From: Aquimarina sp. Aq78 | Lineage (GTDB): Bacteria > Bacteroidota > Bacteroidia > Flavobacteriales > Flavobacteriaceae | Reading direction: 5' to 3' | Assembly (NCBI RefSeq): GCF_900299525.1 | Contig: NZ_OMKA01000001.1 | Coordinates: 124,001-188,000 of the forward strand | Length of the DNA: 64,000 bases | Part shown: piece after piece, positions 1-8,297 of the stretch | Position numbering within the stretch: position 1 is the first letter of the stretch | Layout of the letters: every line of letters starts with the position of its first letter | Made by a program: the position numbers and the translations under genes | The notes under the pieces: generated by a model | What the model was told of the DNA's origin: nothing | The model's input: only the letters and a program-made list of their open reading frames with translations | Database searches by the model: none

Positions 1-112
1 TAACCGATTAAGAATTAAAAGAAAATAAATACAGGTAATTTAGTATTATAAATTGCGATTGGTATTTCTTTGGATTTGCATCAAAATTCTAAGGTTTTTA
101 ATGCAAAAAAAT

Positions 113-508
113 ATGAAAATCAAGAGTATACTGTTTTTTTTTATTGCCTTAATTTTAGTTGGATGTAAAACCGATGATATAGTATGGCTTGATGGCCAGT
201 GGGAAGGAGTAGGGTGTCAATTGGATTTAGAAGATAATAATACCTGGTCTATTAATTTAGAGATTGATATTTACCAACAATCATTTGAGATAAAATATCC
301 AAGCTTAGAATGTTCTGGACAATGGGAACTGGTCGAGTATTCATACAATCGTGCTACCTTTAATGAATTAATTTTAGAGAACACCAATACCTGTATAAAA
401 GAAGGAACGGTAATCATAACCAAAGTGGATGAAAATCATATTAGTTTTAGCTATTATATTATAGATGGAAAAGATGTTTTGGCCTTCTCTACGTTGAAAA
501 GAAAATAA
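113..508 (+). CDS. Putative lipoprotein, function unknown
   Basis: I do not recognise this protein. From the ATG at 113 it begins with a short basic N-terminus, a hydrophobic stretch and a lipobox LVGC with Cys18, so it is probably an envelope lipoprotein. The mature part of about 113 residues is Trp- and Asn-rich and looks mostly beta-stranded. An in-frame ATG at 101 would add only four residues; an earlier open stretch back to 53 would disrupt the signal peptide and is not favoured. It stands alone, 24 bases before the MOSC gene on the same strand. Confidence 0.65.
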   Translation: MKIKSILFFFIALILVGCKTDDIVWLDGQWEGVGCQLDLEDNNTWSINLEIDIYQQSFEIKYPSLECSGQWELVEYSYNRATFNELILENTNTCIKEGTVIITKVDENHISFSYYIIDGKDVLAFSTLKRK

Positions 509-532
509 GAATATTGGCGTATTATATACTAA

Positions 533-1078
533 ATGAGGAAAGGAAAGATACTAGGTGTAAGCAAGAGTCAATCTCACACTTTTAATAAATTTAGTTGCGA
601 GCATATAACGCTTATCAAAGGATTGGGCGTTAAAGGAGATGCCCATATGGGAAAAACAGTAAAACATAGATCTAGAGTATTAAAGGATCCTACTCAGCCA
701 AATTTAAGACAAGTACACCTGATTCATTCTGAACTATTTGAGGAATTGAAGGAGAAAGGATTTTATATCAAGAAAGGGGAGATGGGAGAGAATATTACTA
801 CTATCGGGGTAGACTTATTAAGTCTTCCTAAGAGTACTATTCTAAAGCTTGGTAAGAAAGTGAAAATTAGAATAACTGGTTTAAGAAACCCTTGTAATCA
901 ATTAAATTCTATAAAAGAAGGATTGATGAAAGCTGTTTTGGTTATTGATGAGAATGGGGATTTAATAAGAAAAGCTGGTGTTATGGGAGTAGTGGTAGAA
1001 GGTGGAGAAATATCTGTTGAAGACGAAATTGAAATTTTATTACCCGAAGAACCATATCTTAAACTAGAAAGAGTATAG
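533..1078 (+). CDS. MOSC domain-containing protein
   Basis: The protein of 181 residues matches a stand-alone MOSC domain over nearly its whole length. MOSC domains are known from molybdenum cofactor sulfurases and YiiM-like proteins, where a conserved cysteine handles sulfur or binds the cofactor. The GLGVKGDAHMGK segment near residue 31, the MGENITT segment near residue 83 and the NPCNQLN segment near residue 121 with its cysteine are characteristic. No signal peptide is visible, so it is cytosolic. Nothing around it reveals the partner enzyme. The family is clear but the substrate is unknown. Confidence 0.85.
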   Translation: MRKGKILGVSKSQSHTFNKFSCEHITLIKGLGVKGDAHMGKTVKHRSRVLKDPTQPNLRQVHLIHSELFEELKEKGFYIKKGEMGENITTIGVDLLSLPKSTILKLGKKVKIRITGLRNPCNQLNSIKEGLMKAVLVIDENGDLIRKAGVMGVVVEGGEISVEDEIEILLPEEPYLKLERV

Positions 1079-1176
1079 GAAACACGATAATATATCTCTT
1101 CAATTTTGATAGTTTTTTGAAACTTAGAAGTTGGTTATATTAACTGGTTTCGGTCATAAATTTAATACCTGGGGCT

Positions 1177-1767
1177 ATGCAAAAAAATAAATCAGTCGAA
1201 GAATTTATTTCAAAGAAAGAAGAATGGAAAGAAGCATTAGAAATCTTAAGATCAATAATGCTTACTACAGAAATGGAAGAGACTATAAAATGGGGAATTC
1301 CGGTTTATACTATTAATGGAAAAAATGTAATAGGAATAGGAGCATTTAAATCCTATGTAGGTATTTGGTTTTATCAAGGTGTATTTTTAGAAGATAAGGC
1401 AAAGAAGTTGTTAAATGCTCAAGAAGGAAAAACCAAAGGTTTACGACAATGGAGATTTAATACTACTGATGATATAGATGAAAAATTGATATTTCAGTAT
1501 GTAAAAGAAGCAATTAGAAATCAAAAAGAAGGCAAAGAAATCAAACCAGAAAGGTCAAAAACAATCGAGATTCCTTATGAATTATTAACTGCACTGAGTG
1601 TCAATGATAATTTAAAAAAATCTTTTGAACAACTAACTCCTTTCAAACAAAAAGAATACGCAGAATATATTGCTACAGCAAAGCGAGAAGCTACTCGTAT
1701 ATCAAGATTAGAGAAAATAAGCCCATTGATAATAGATGGTATTGGGTTGAATGATAAGTATCGATAA
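1177..1767 (+). CDS. YdeI/OmdA-type DUF1801 protein
   Basis: The N-terminal half (about residues 10-115) is a DUF1801 domain, with the typical ETIKWGIPVY and FKSYVGIWFYQGVFL segments. The C-terminal third is the OmdA helical tail with the FEQLTPFKQKEYAEYI segment and the conserved ending DGIGLNDKYR. The family is linked to bacteriocin/peptide resistance in enterobacteria and to iron-chaperone-like folds elsewhere; its role here is unknown. It is cytosolic. Its last 17 bases overlap the next gene. A copy of just its last codons is found again at 10840-10878, evidence that a related gene was once present there. Confidence 0.85.
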   Translation: MQKNKSVEEFISKKEEWKEALEILRSIMLTTEMEETIKWGIPVYTINGKNVIGIGAFKSYVGIWFYQGVFLEDKAKKLLNAQEGKTKGLRQWRFNTTDDIDEKLIFQYVKEAIRNQKEGKEIKPERSKTIEIPYELLTALSVNDNLKKSFEQLTPFKQKEYAEYIATAKREATRISRLEKISPLIIDGIGLNDKYR

Positions 1768-2089
1768 AAAATACTATTTTTTGCAAAACAATTTAGAGCA
1801 AAATAAATCAGAAGGTTATTCTAAACTAAGAATGTTATACATTTTTGCGATTGCTCCTTTTATTCTTGTTGGTAAGTGGACGGTTGGAAAAGATCTTATC
1901 GAATTACGGAATGAAAACTTTAAACTAAAATTCAAACAACGACTCATTTTACTTTTGACGGGAGCTTTGTTTTGGATAGGAATCTTTCTTTACGGATTTA
2001 ATACATCTGAAAAGGAACGGTTAAAACTTTCTCCAGAAGACGAAATAGAAATATCTGACTGGAAAAAGAAACACGGATATGAAAAATAA
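1751..2089 (+). CDS. Small membrane protein, unknown
   Basis: I do not recognise it. The 112 residues contain two hydrophobic segments, at about 27-43 (MLYIFAIAPFILVG) and 65-82 (LILLLTGALFWIGIFLYG), separated by a basic stretch, with a charged C-terminal tail. It overlaps the YdeI-type gene by 17 bases, which suggests translational coupling if the ATG at 1751 is used. The internal ATG at 1829, just before the first membrane segment, is a plausible alternative start. It is the last gene before a long inverted-repeat junction. Confidence 0.55.
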   Translation: MISIDKKYYFLQNNLEQNKSEGYSKLRMLYIFAIAPFILVGKWTVGKDLIELRNENFKLKFKQRLILLLTGALFWIGIFLYGFNTSEKERLKLSPEDEIEISDWKKKHGYEK

Positions 2090-2098
2090 ACATTGGGG

Positions 2099-2263
2099 CA
2101 ACACGATATATATGATCATAGCTGATTAGTGATTAATCGATTGGTTCTTGTATTTTTATGAGGGCGCAATGCTTGCAAAAAACAAAAGCTAGCAACCAAT
2201 GCGCAGAAAATGTCGATAGTTAGGTAACATTATGTACAGCTACAACACATATATTAAACGTTG
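2099..2263 (+). repeat. Imperfect inverted repeat, attC-like junction
   Basis: The left arm at 2099-2124 begins CAACACG and ends TAGCTG. The right arm at 2237-2263 begins CAGCTA and ends AACGTTG. Reverse-complementing the right arm gives CAAC, then an ATATATG block, then TAGCTG in the same order as the left arm. Between them lies a second hairpin with GCGCAATGCTTGC facing GCAACCAATGCGC (11 of 13 pairs). The layout of terminal CAAC/GTTG around an imperfect fold, directly after one gene and nine bases before the next start, resembles integron attC sites. The assignment is inference. Confidence 0.45.
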
Positions 2264-2271
2264 TATAACAT

Positions 2272-2706
2272 ATGAAAAAAAAGAACCAAATATTAATTGT
2301 AGCGATGATATTACTTTTCAGTTGTAAATCGAAAACTGTAATCATTGAAAATTCTGAGAATGGAAAAATGGAATTTAAATTCTTGGAAATCGCACAACCA
2401 TTTGATTTGGAGTTAACCGAATTTCATGAAAACAATTTTCATTGTTTTACTGAGGGAATTCCATATGCTATTCTAATCGGAAAAACTAATAATACCTCAT
2501 TACCAAATATTGTTACAGTTCTTTCAAGATGTGAAGAACGAACTTTTAAAGTTGGACAAAATTTAAGGATTGTTCCAAAAGAAGATCCACGGAATAATGT
2601 TAGCCTTAATTTAATTTACTCTTTAAAGGATACTATAATTAGTGGAAAGAAGAAAAGCTGGCTCATAGGTGCTGAAAATAATGCGATTTGGGGGATTGCT
2701 GAATAA
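2272..2706 (+). CDS. Putative lipoprotein, function unknown
   Basis: The 144-residue product starts with a basic N-terminus, a hydrophobic core and the lipobox LFSC (Cys18), so it should be lipid-anchored. The remaining 126 residues include a few cysteines (FHCFTEG, SRCEERTF) and no family motif I recognise. It sits alone between two CGTTGTA-type junctions (2257-2270 and 2723-2730), with its start codon only nine bases after the first. It looks like a one-gene cassette without its own promoter. Confidence 0.65.
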   Translation: MKKKNQILIVAMILLFSCKSKTVIIENSENGKMEFKFLEIAQPFDLELTEFHENNFHCFTEGIPYAILIGKTNNTSLPNIVTVLSRCEERTFKVGQNLRIVPKEDPRNNVSLNLIYSLKDTIISGKKKSWLIGAENNAIWGIAE

Positions 2707-2769
2707 ACTGGATTAATATGAAAACGTTGTACAATAACATATATTAAATGTTAACTACAATTTGAAAAG

Positions 2770-3240
2770 ATGACAACGAAGTACTTAATAGCAGGCTTAA
2801 TATTTGGAATATCAATATCATTTATTTCATGGATAGTTGGAATGATTATTAATGCAATCCTTTTGAAAACTGAATTTTATAAAAAGATATCTAATCTGAA
2901 TTTTATTACTAGTGAAACTATAAATAAAAATATTGGAATCAATTATTTTAAATGGATTGTAAAAAACACCTTTTTCAAATTTTTTAACCAAAAAATAAAA
3001 TTAGAAAACCAGAAAATAGATTTGACTGAAATACGAAGAGAAATGACAATTGCGGAAATAAGTCATTTAATCGGATTTGTATTCGTAACCTTTTTTGCCT
3101 CATATAAAAGCATTACGGAAAACTATTCATTTGGACAAGTGATTATGATTGTTAATGTCTTAATGAATTTATATCCATCTTTATTACAGCAGAAAAACAA
3201 AAGACGAATTGATAAACTAATAAAAATAAAAAGCAGCTAA
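2770..3240 (+). CDS. Small membrane protein, possibly CrtO-like
   Basis: Three hydrophobic segments are visible, at roughly residues 5-30, 94-110 and 118-137. The segment EISHLIGFVFV and the ending NLYPSLLQQKNKRRIDKL resemble small membrane proteins of the glycosyl-4,4'-diaponeurosporenoate acyltransferase (CrtO) family, which carry an N-x-YP-x-L-x-Q-x-x-N-x-x-R pattern. I see no carotenoid genes nearby, so the function remains open. The stop codon lies at the left end of the hairpin junction at 3238-3300, again consistent with a single-gene cassette. Confidence 0.5.
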   Translation: MTTKYLIAGLIFGISISFISWIVGMIINAILLKTEFYKKISNLNFITSETINKNIGINYFKWIVKNTFFKFFNQKIKLENQKIDLTEIRREMTIAEISHLIGFVFVTFFASYKSITENYSFGQVIMIVNVLMNLYPSLLQQKNKRRIDKLIKIKSS

Positions 3241-3300
3241 CAATTTGTATAGTTCATTTGCTTCCTTCGGGTAGCAAACGCACCATACAAAAGACGTTAT
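3238..3300 (+). repeat. Hairpin junction, attC-like
   Basis: Arms at 3244-3261 and 3274-3291 pair at 15 of 18 positions (TTTGTAT...TTTGC with GCAAA...ATACAAA) around a loop containing TTCG. TAAC precedes the left arm and GTTA follows the right arm. This compact fold of about 62 bases with TAAC/GTTA ends has the size and symmetry of a short attC site. It joins the stop of the preceding gene to the beta-lactamase and overlaps the longest open frame of that gene, which supports the later start codon. Confidence 0.45.
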
Positions 3301-3320
3301 CTGTAAGCAAAATAAAAATT

Positions 3321-4223
3321 ATGCTAAAAAAAACACCCATTATATTCTTACTCTTTTTAATAGTTTTCTCAAAAGGATATTCTCAAGAAATTGAAACATT
3401 AAGAAAAAAAATTGACAGTATTATAAATACTAAAAAAGCAATTGTTGGAGTCGCAATTAATGGTATTGAAGTTAAAGATACTCTAAGTATCAATGGTCAA
3501 AGACACTTTCCAATGCAAAGCGTATTCAAGTTTCCAATTGCATTGACAATTTTATCTGAAATAGACAAAGGCAACCTTTCTCTAAACCAAAAAATTGACA
3601 TTAAGAAAAGTGAGTTGTTGCCTGGACTATGGAGTCCAATTCGAAAAAAATATCCAGAAGGTGGCAAATTTACCATAGCGGAAATCATAGAGTATACCGT
3701 CGCTTTAAGTGACAATGTTGGTTGTGATGTTTTGTTAAAACTTCTTGGAGAACCACAGGCTGTTGAAAATTATTTTTCGAGTCTCGGTTTTAGGGAATTT
3801 GCTGTTAAGATAAATGAAGAGACCATGCAAAATAATTGGGATTCTCAATTTCTAAATTGGACAATACCAAAAGAAGCTAACAAGATACTGGCAACATTTT
3901 ATGAAAACAAAAATGGTTTACTTTCCAAAGAAAGCTATGATTTCATATGGAATATAATGAAAGGAACCAAAACAGGAAAAAACAGACTAAGGGGACAATT
4001 ACCTAAAGAGACGGTAGTTGCACATAAAACTGGCTGGTCAGGAAAACATAAAGAAACAGGTATAACTGCCGCAGTAAATAATATCGGAATTGTTTTTCTA
4101 CCTAATGGAGAATACTTTACTATAAGCGTTTTTGTCACTGAATCAGTAGAAGATTTTGAAACTAACGAGAAAATAATATCTGATATTTCTAAAGCAGCTT
4201 GGGATTATTTCATAGATGAGTAA
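3321..4223 (+). CDS. Class A beta-lactamase
   Basis: The protein is a secreted serine beta-lactamase of 300 residues with a signal peptide ending near GYSQ (residues 1-22). The active-site motif SVFK begins at Ser67, SDN is at 130-132, a likely general-base Glu lies in NEETMQ near 166-167, and KTG is at 236-238. The overall pattern resembles the Bacteroidota subclass A2 (CfxA/CepA/PER relatives). The residue after KTG is Trp, where characterised enzymes usually carry Thr, Ser, Ala or Gly, so the substrate range may be unusual. The start at 3321 is chosen because an open stretch back to 3258 runs through a hairpin and lacks a signal peptide. It lies between attC-like junctions. Confidence 0.88.
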   Translation: MLKKTPIIFLLFLIVFSKGYSQEIETLRKKIDSIINTKKAIVGVAINGIEVKDTLSINGQRHFPMQSVFKFPIALTILSEIDKGNLSLNQKIDIKKSELLPGLWSPIRKKYPEGGKFTIAEIIEYTVALSDNVGCDVLLKLLGEPQAVENYFSSLGFREFAVKINEETMQNNWDSQFLNWTIPKEANKILATFYENKNGLLSKESYDFIWNIMKGTKTGKNRLRGQLPKETVVAHKTGWSGKHKETGITAAVNNIGIVFLPNGEYFTISVFVTESVEDFETNEKIISDISKAAWDYFIDE

Positions 4224-4265
4224 CTATAGATTATCCTAATCAAATATTAAAAATGCTAGTAGGTA

Positions 4266-4388
4266 ACAATGCGCATAAGTAATAGTGGTTTAAGCGATAA
4301 AACAAAATATAAACATATAACAAAGGTCAGTGCAAAACTGAAAAGTTAGTGAGTAGAAATCCACTACTACTCATATACGAAACGTTGT
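4266..4388 (+). repeat. Imperfect inverted repeat, attC-like junction
   Basis: The left arm at 4266-4288 (ACAATGCGCAT ending AATAGTGG) faces the right arm at 4361-4388 (CCACTACT ending AACGTTGT). The reverse complement of the right arm starts ACAACG, has the shared CGTATA-like block and ends TAGTAGTGG, aligning with the left arm with a few indels. It follows the beta-lactamase stop and precedes the methyltransferase by about 110 bases. The terminal ACAA/TTGT and the CGTTGTA motif match the other junctions in this region. Confidence 0.4.
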
Positions 4389-4496
4389 ATTTAATCTAAC
4401 ATGATGAACATCCCTTTTTGTAACTACTTTGATATAAAAATATTTCTAACTTAGTACGTTCAATTTCAATATGTTGTTAACACTTATTGCTAACCT

Positions 4497-5303
4497 ATGC
4501 TTACCAATATTTTTTCTTTCTTTCTTAAAATTTCTCCACGACTGAAACGAGCAGTCTGGAAAAAACTATATGAGTATCTGTCAAAGAAGTATCCAACAGA
4601 AGAGTGGACTTATATGAACTACGGATACGAATCTTGCAATGAATCTATTGAAATTCCATTGAAAGAGGAGGAAGAGCGTGACCGGTATATGATTCAGCTA
4701 TACCACCATGTGGCAACAGCTGTAGATCTTGTGGATAAAGACGTAGTAGAAGTTGGTAGTGGACGTGGAGGAGGTTCGTCGTACATTAAACGATATCTTA
4801 AACCAAAGACGATGATTGGAATTGATTACTCTAAAAATGCAATCAAATTCTGCAATAAACATCATTCGGTGGAAGGATTAACCTTTATTCATGGTGATGC
4901 AGAAAACTTATCGTTGGGAAATGAAAGTGTAGATGCGATTGTGAATGTAGAATCGTCACATTGCTACGGATCCATGAAAAAGTTTGTGGAGCAAGTTAAC
5001 AGAGTGCTACGTCCTGGCGGGTATTTTTTGTTTGCAGACCTACGTCCCTCAGAAAAGATCGAAGAACTTGATAAGACTTTCAATGATGCAGGATTTGAAG
5101 TGCTTAAAAAGGAATTGATCTCGAAGGAAGTGGTCAATGCAATGGATGCATTTCACGAATTCAAGTTAGCATTCTTTCAAAATATGGTAAAGGGCTGGTT
5201 AAAAAAGCCGTTGAATGATTTTGCAGGAGTTAAGGGTTCGAACATCCATAAGGAATTGAGTAATGGTAAGATGGTTTATTATCATTATGTATTAAGAAAA
5301 TGA
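4497..5303 (+). CDS. SAM-dependent class I methyltransferase
   Basis: The 268-residue protein has a Rossmann methyltransferase core. The SAM-binding motif I VVEVGSGRGGGSSYI lies at about residues 83-97, GIDYSKNAI follows with the acidic residue that contacts the ribose, GDAENLSL is the motif II region and VLRPGGYFLFADL is the post-motif strand. The arrangement resembles the phthiotriol/phenolphthiotriol methyltransferase group of lipid or polyketide methyltransferases, but the substrate cannot be told. The first about 20 residues are hydrophobic and may associate with the membrane. It stands alone between two CGTTGTA junctions. Confidence 0.8.
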   Translation: MLTNIFSFFLKISPRLKRAVWKKLYEYLSKKYPTEEWTYMNYGYESCNESIEIPLKEEEERDRYMIQLYHHVATAVDLVDKDVVEVGSGRGGGSSYIKRYLKPKTMIGIDYSKNAIKFCNKHHSVEGLTFIHGDAENLSLGNESVDAIVNVESSHCYGSMKKFVEQVNRVLRPGGYFLFADLRPSEKIEELDKTFNDAGFEVLKKELISKEVVNAMDAFHEFKLAFFQNMVKGWLKKPLNDFAGVKGSNIHKELSNGKMVYYHYVLRK

Positions 5304-5361
5304 TAAGCCTCTGCTTACTCTAGCATGTTTATATAGACGCAGTATTAAATTGAAAAACTAA

Positions 5362-5493
5362 GCACAACAGAATATATAAAAAATGCTCAAGATTTGGCTA
5401 TCTTTGAGTTCTTCCATACTATAAAAAAGCAATCACAGATGAAAGATTTGTGTTTTTAAAGAATCGCACATTTCATATACAATGCCGTTGTAC
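5362..5493 (+). repeat. Imperfect inverted repeat, attC-like junction
   Basis: The left arm at about 5362-5386 (GCACAACAG, ATATA, AAAATGC) and the right arm at about 5465-5493 (CGCACATTT, ATATAC, CCGTTGTAC) are imperfect reverse complements sharing ACAAC, a TATAT block and an AAATG block. The right end GCCGTTGTACTT lies 19 bases before the next start codon. It has the same polarity and the same CAAC/GTTG ends as the junctions at 2099, 3238 and 4266. Confidence 0.4.
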
Positions 5494-5513
5494 TTAATAT
5501 TAAACTAACAAAT

Positions 5514-6005
5514 ATGAACTATAGAATAATTACTAAATACTATTATCTCACTGCCTTTCTTTTACTAACTAATTCTGTTTTTAGTCAAAATGAAAAACAA
5601 GAGAAAATGGAATTACTAAACTTTATGGTTGGTGAATGGATTGGAACATCGAAAGTTTATGAAAAAGGTATTGTTTCCAAACAAGGTTCGGCATACCAAA
5701 AAATCACTTATGATTTAGACAAGAGCATTTTGGTTATTGAGTTGAACACCGAATTATTGCAGTTACACACAATAATTTATTATGATGAAAAAGACAATAA
5801 ATACTATTATTACCCTTTTTCTAAAAGAGGTGTGTCTAGATATCCTGCGGAGTATAGAAATGGAAAATTAATAGTGTGGAGTAATGAAAAGAATCGATTT
5901 ATTTTCAATAGAACTTTGGACGGCGGTTTTCGAGAATATGGAGAACAATTAGTTGACGGAAAATGGACAAAATATTTTGAGGATACTTTTAAAAATTCTC
6001 AATAA
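5514..6005 (+). CDS. Secreted DUF1579-like protein
   Basis: A signal peptide (residues 1-25, ending VFSQ) precedes a domain of about 138 residues with the segment MVGEWIGTSKVYEKG and alternating hydrophobic strands ending in WTKYFEDTFKN. This pattern is that of DUF1579/FABP-like small beta-barrels that often bind lipophilic ligands. No catalytic residues are apparent. It is probably periplasmic. Just after its stop, 6022-6042 holds a small ACAATG/CATTGT hairpin, a short form of the repeats between the neighbouring genes. Confidence 0.6.
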   Translation: MNYRIITKYYYLTAFLLLTNSVFSQNEKQEKMELLNFMVGEWIGTSKVYEKGIVSKQGSAYQKITYDLDKSILVIELNTELLQLHTIIYYDEKDNKYYYYPFSKRGVSRYPAEYRNGKLIVWSNEKNRFIFNRTLDGGFREYGEQLVDGKWTKYFEDTFKNSQ

Positions 6006-6092
6006 AAAAATACTAAACACAACAATGGCTATAATTCATTGTGACAGAGAGTTAAAACAAAATTTAATTTAAAAACCAAATACTATTAATAA

Positions 6093-6827
6093 ATGAATAA
6101 ACTTAATCCATCCATAAAACATCACCTACTTATTGGGCTATTTATAGGTTTTTGGATTTTTTGTTTTGGTTTTTTTATTAGACCCTTTGACGATGCTATA
6201 TTAGATTATGAATGGGTTCCTATAAGTATTGGGTTTGGTCTGTTTAGCTTCTTGTGTTATGCTATTGTAGCTGTCATACAAAATAAGTTGTATCAAAAGC
6301 TTTTAAGATGGAATGTGACTTTTGAGATTATTACCATAGTATGCTACTGTCTGTTTTTTACCATTGTATTGTATGCATACTCTAAAAGCGATCTTGTAAA
6401 CTCTGCCTACAACTTTTCTTACTTCTCATTTTTAATGGCAAAGACCTCTATTGTCTTAATTCCTATCCTAATACTCGCTAGAATATATGTTGTAAAACTC
6501 ATTCCTCCTAAAGAAACCATGCTCACTATAAAAGGAGATAATAAGTTAGACATACTTAAACTATATCCATCAGATTTAATATCTGTCTCGAGTTCACAAA
6601 ACTATGTTGAGATTTTCTTTTTAGATAATGATGCTTTGAGTTCAAAACTTATACGATCTTCTCTAAAAAAAATTCATCAAACTGTTCCTTTTTTAATACA
6701 AGTGCATCGTTCTCACTTTATAAACCCTTCTCATTTTAAATCTTGGAAAAACCAAAATACGATTTATGTAACCCAAATGGAAGTAGTTGTTTCTAAAAAT
6801 TACAAAGAGGTTATTTTAACCTTATAA
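6093..6827 (+). CDS. LytTR-type membrane transcriptional regulator
   Basis: The N-terminal half carries four hydrophobic helices (about residues 12-28, 43-63, 74-95 and 107-132). The C-terminal about 100 residues form a LytTR DNA-binding domain, with the segments DLISVSSSQNYVEIF and FLIQVHRSHFINP that are diagnostic of the family. There is no receiver domain, so this is a one-component membrane-bound regulator. The esterase gene starts 124 bases downstream on the same strand and is its likely target or functional partner (inference from position). Confidence 0.85.
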   Translation: MNKLNPSIKHHLLIGLFIGFWIFCFGFFIRPFDDAILDYEWVPISIGFGLFSFLCYAIVAVIQNKLYQKLLRWNVTFEIITIVCYCLFFTIVLYAYSKSDLVNSAYNFSYFSFLMAKTSIVLIPILILARIYVVKLIPPKETMLTIKGDNKLDILKLYPSDLISVSSSQNYVEIFFLDNDALSSKLIRSSLKKIHQTVPFLIQVHRSHFINPSHFKSWKNQNTIYVTQMEVVVSKNYKEVILTL

Positions 6828-6950
6828 TTTTCGTCCCTAATAAATAACTTTTCGTACCAAACCCATATTTTTTAGCGGTTTGAAGGTTTTTTGAATGTAC
6901 TTTTACATTGTGATAAGCCTGTCAAATAATCATCATAAAATCACTTTTAA

Positions 6951-8162
6951 ATGAAAAACATACTACTAGTAGTTGTCATTATAAGCATACATTTTCAGAC
7001 CAAAGCACAATTTTCTAAAAACGGAAAGAAAGAAATTATCATCGCCACTGTAGATTCTATTTGCTCAGAAACTCTTAAAGAACATCGAGAGATATGGGTG
7101 CATCTTCCAGTTGAAGGTAAAGAAGGTGAAAAATACCCTGTATTATATATTTTAGATGCTCCGGAGCAATTTTCTCCAATTGCTGGTATTGTAAGCCATC
7201 TAGAAAAATGGGATATGCCACAGACCATTGTTGTAGGGATTCCAAATACAGATAGAATTAGAGATTTTACTCCTACTGATGCCCCAGCTTCTCCCGGAGA
7301 GCCATTTGAAAATTCAGGAGGGTATGAAAATTTTATAAACTTTATGGAGTGTGAGCTAGCTCCATATCTTAAAAACAAATACCCCGTGGATGAAATGAGT
7401 ACTATCGTAGGACATTCTCTTGCAGGTCTTTTTGTAGTAAATACCTATGTATCTGATCCACGTGTTTTTGACAAGTATCTAGCTATTGATCCAGCCGTTT
7501 CCTGGGATGATCAGATATTTGTAGATACATCTGAAGAACTACTCCAAAAAAATAACTATCAAGACAAATCACTTCACGTTGCTGTCGCAAATAGCACTTC
7601 AGTAGATACCGTAAGAGTAAGAAGGATGAATGATAGACATACCGAACATTTAAGAGCCAATCTTAACTTTCACGATATCTTGGTAGAAAACAAACAACAC
7701 CTTGATGCTACTTGGGAGTATTATCCTTATGATGACCACAGGAGTCTCATCATTCCCTCAATGTATTCTGGCATAAAAAACTTATTTAGTTGGTATAAAT
7801 TTAAAGCAAGATGGCTTTTTAATACTCCAAAAGGATATAGCGCAAAAGAACTTACTGAACCTTACTATACTCATTTTAAAACCTTGAGTACACATTTTAA
7901 ACGTGATATGAAACCAGAATGGGAATTTGTAAATGAGGTAGCATTCTTTATTTTAGATGTACATAAGCTACCTGAAAAAGCAAAAGCTTATCTTGATGTA
8001 AATCTTCACTTTTATCCAGACGAATCTAGAAGCTATGTGGCGATGGGAGATTTTTACTTAAAAGAGAAAAAGAAGAAAGCCGCTGTTGAGTATTACAAAA
8101 AAGCTATTGAGATAGATGGCAATACAGACGCTCTAAAAAAACTCAAAAAACTGACTAAATAA
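6951..8162 (+). CDS. Secreted esterase (Fes/IroE-like) with C-terminal TPR
   Basis: After a signal peptide (residues 1-19, ending TKAQ) comes an esterase-D-type alpha/beta hydrolase domain of about 270 residues (PF00756 family), with the nucleophile elbow GHSLAGLF near residue 156. It also has the early YPVLYILDAPEQF strand and a candidate catalytic His in YPYDDHRS near 262. The family includes trilactone siderophore esterases and S-formylglutathione hydrolases. The last about 60 residues form a tetratricopeptide-like repeat (YVAMGDFYLKEKKKKAAVEYY). It probably acts in the periplasm. Substrate unknown. Confidence 0.82.
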   Translation: MKNILLVVVIISIHFQTKAQFSKNGKKEIIIATVDSICSETLKEHREIWVHLPVEGKEGEKYPVLYILDAPEQFSPIAGIVSHLEKWDMPQTIVVGIPNTDRIRDFTPTDAPASPGEPFENSGGYENFINFMECELAPYLKNKYPVDEMSTIVGHSLAGLFVVNTYVSDPRVFDKYLAIDPAVSWDDQIFVDTSEELLQKNNYQDKSLHVAVANSTSVDTVRVRRMNDRHTEHLRANLNFHDILVENKQHLDATWEYYPYDDHRSLIIPSMYSGIKNLFSWYKFKARWLFNTPKGYSAKELTEPYYTHFKTLSTHFKRDMKPEWEFVNEVAFFILDVHKLPEKAKAYLDVNLHFYPDESRSYVAMGDFYLKEKKKKAAVEYYKKAIEIDGNTDALKKLKKLTK

Positions 8163-8297
8163 AACTGTGATCTCAGATGTTACAATGAATCAGTCATTTA
8201 TACTTCAAATTATTAATGAAAAACAAATGATGTAATCTGAAATTACAGATTTAATATTCAAATATTATGTTTCAATGACTAGAATCATATATTTGAT

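Noticed and set aside
5230..5250. GGTTCGAAC-like sequence suggesting a tRNA T-loop
   Set aside because: It is within the methyltransferase coding region and no acceptor or anticodon stems can be formed around it.
6995..7378. Minus-strand frame of 127 codons inside the esterase gene
   Set aside because: Shadow frame; the plus strand has signal peptide and catalytic motifs.
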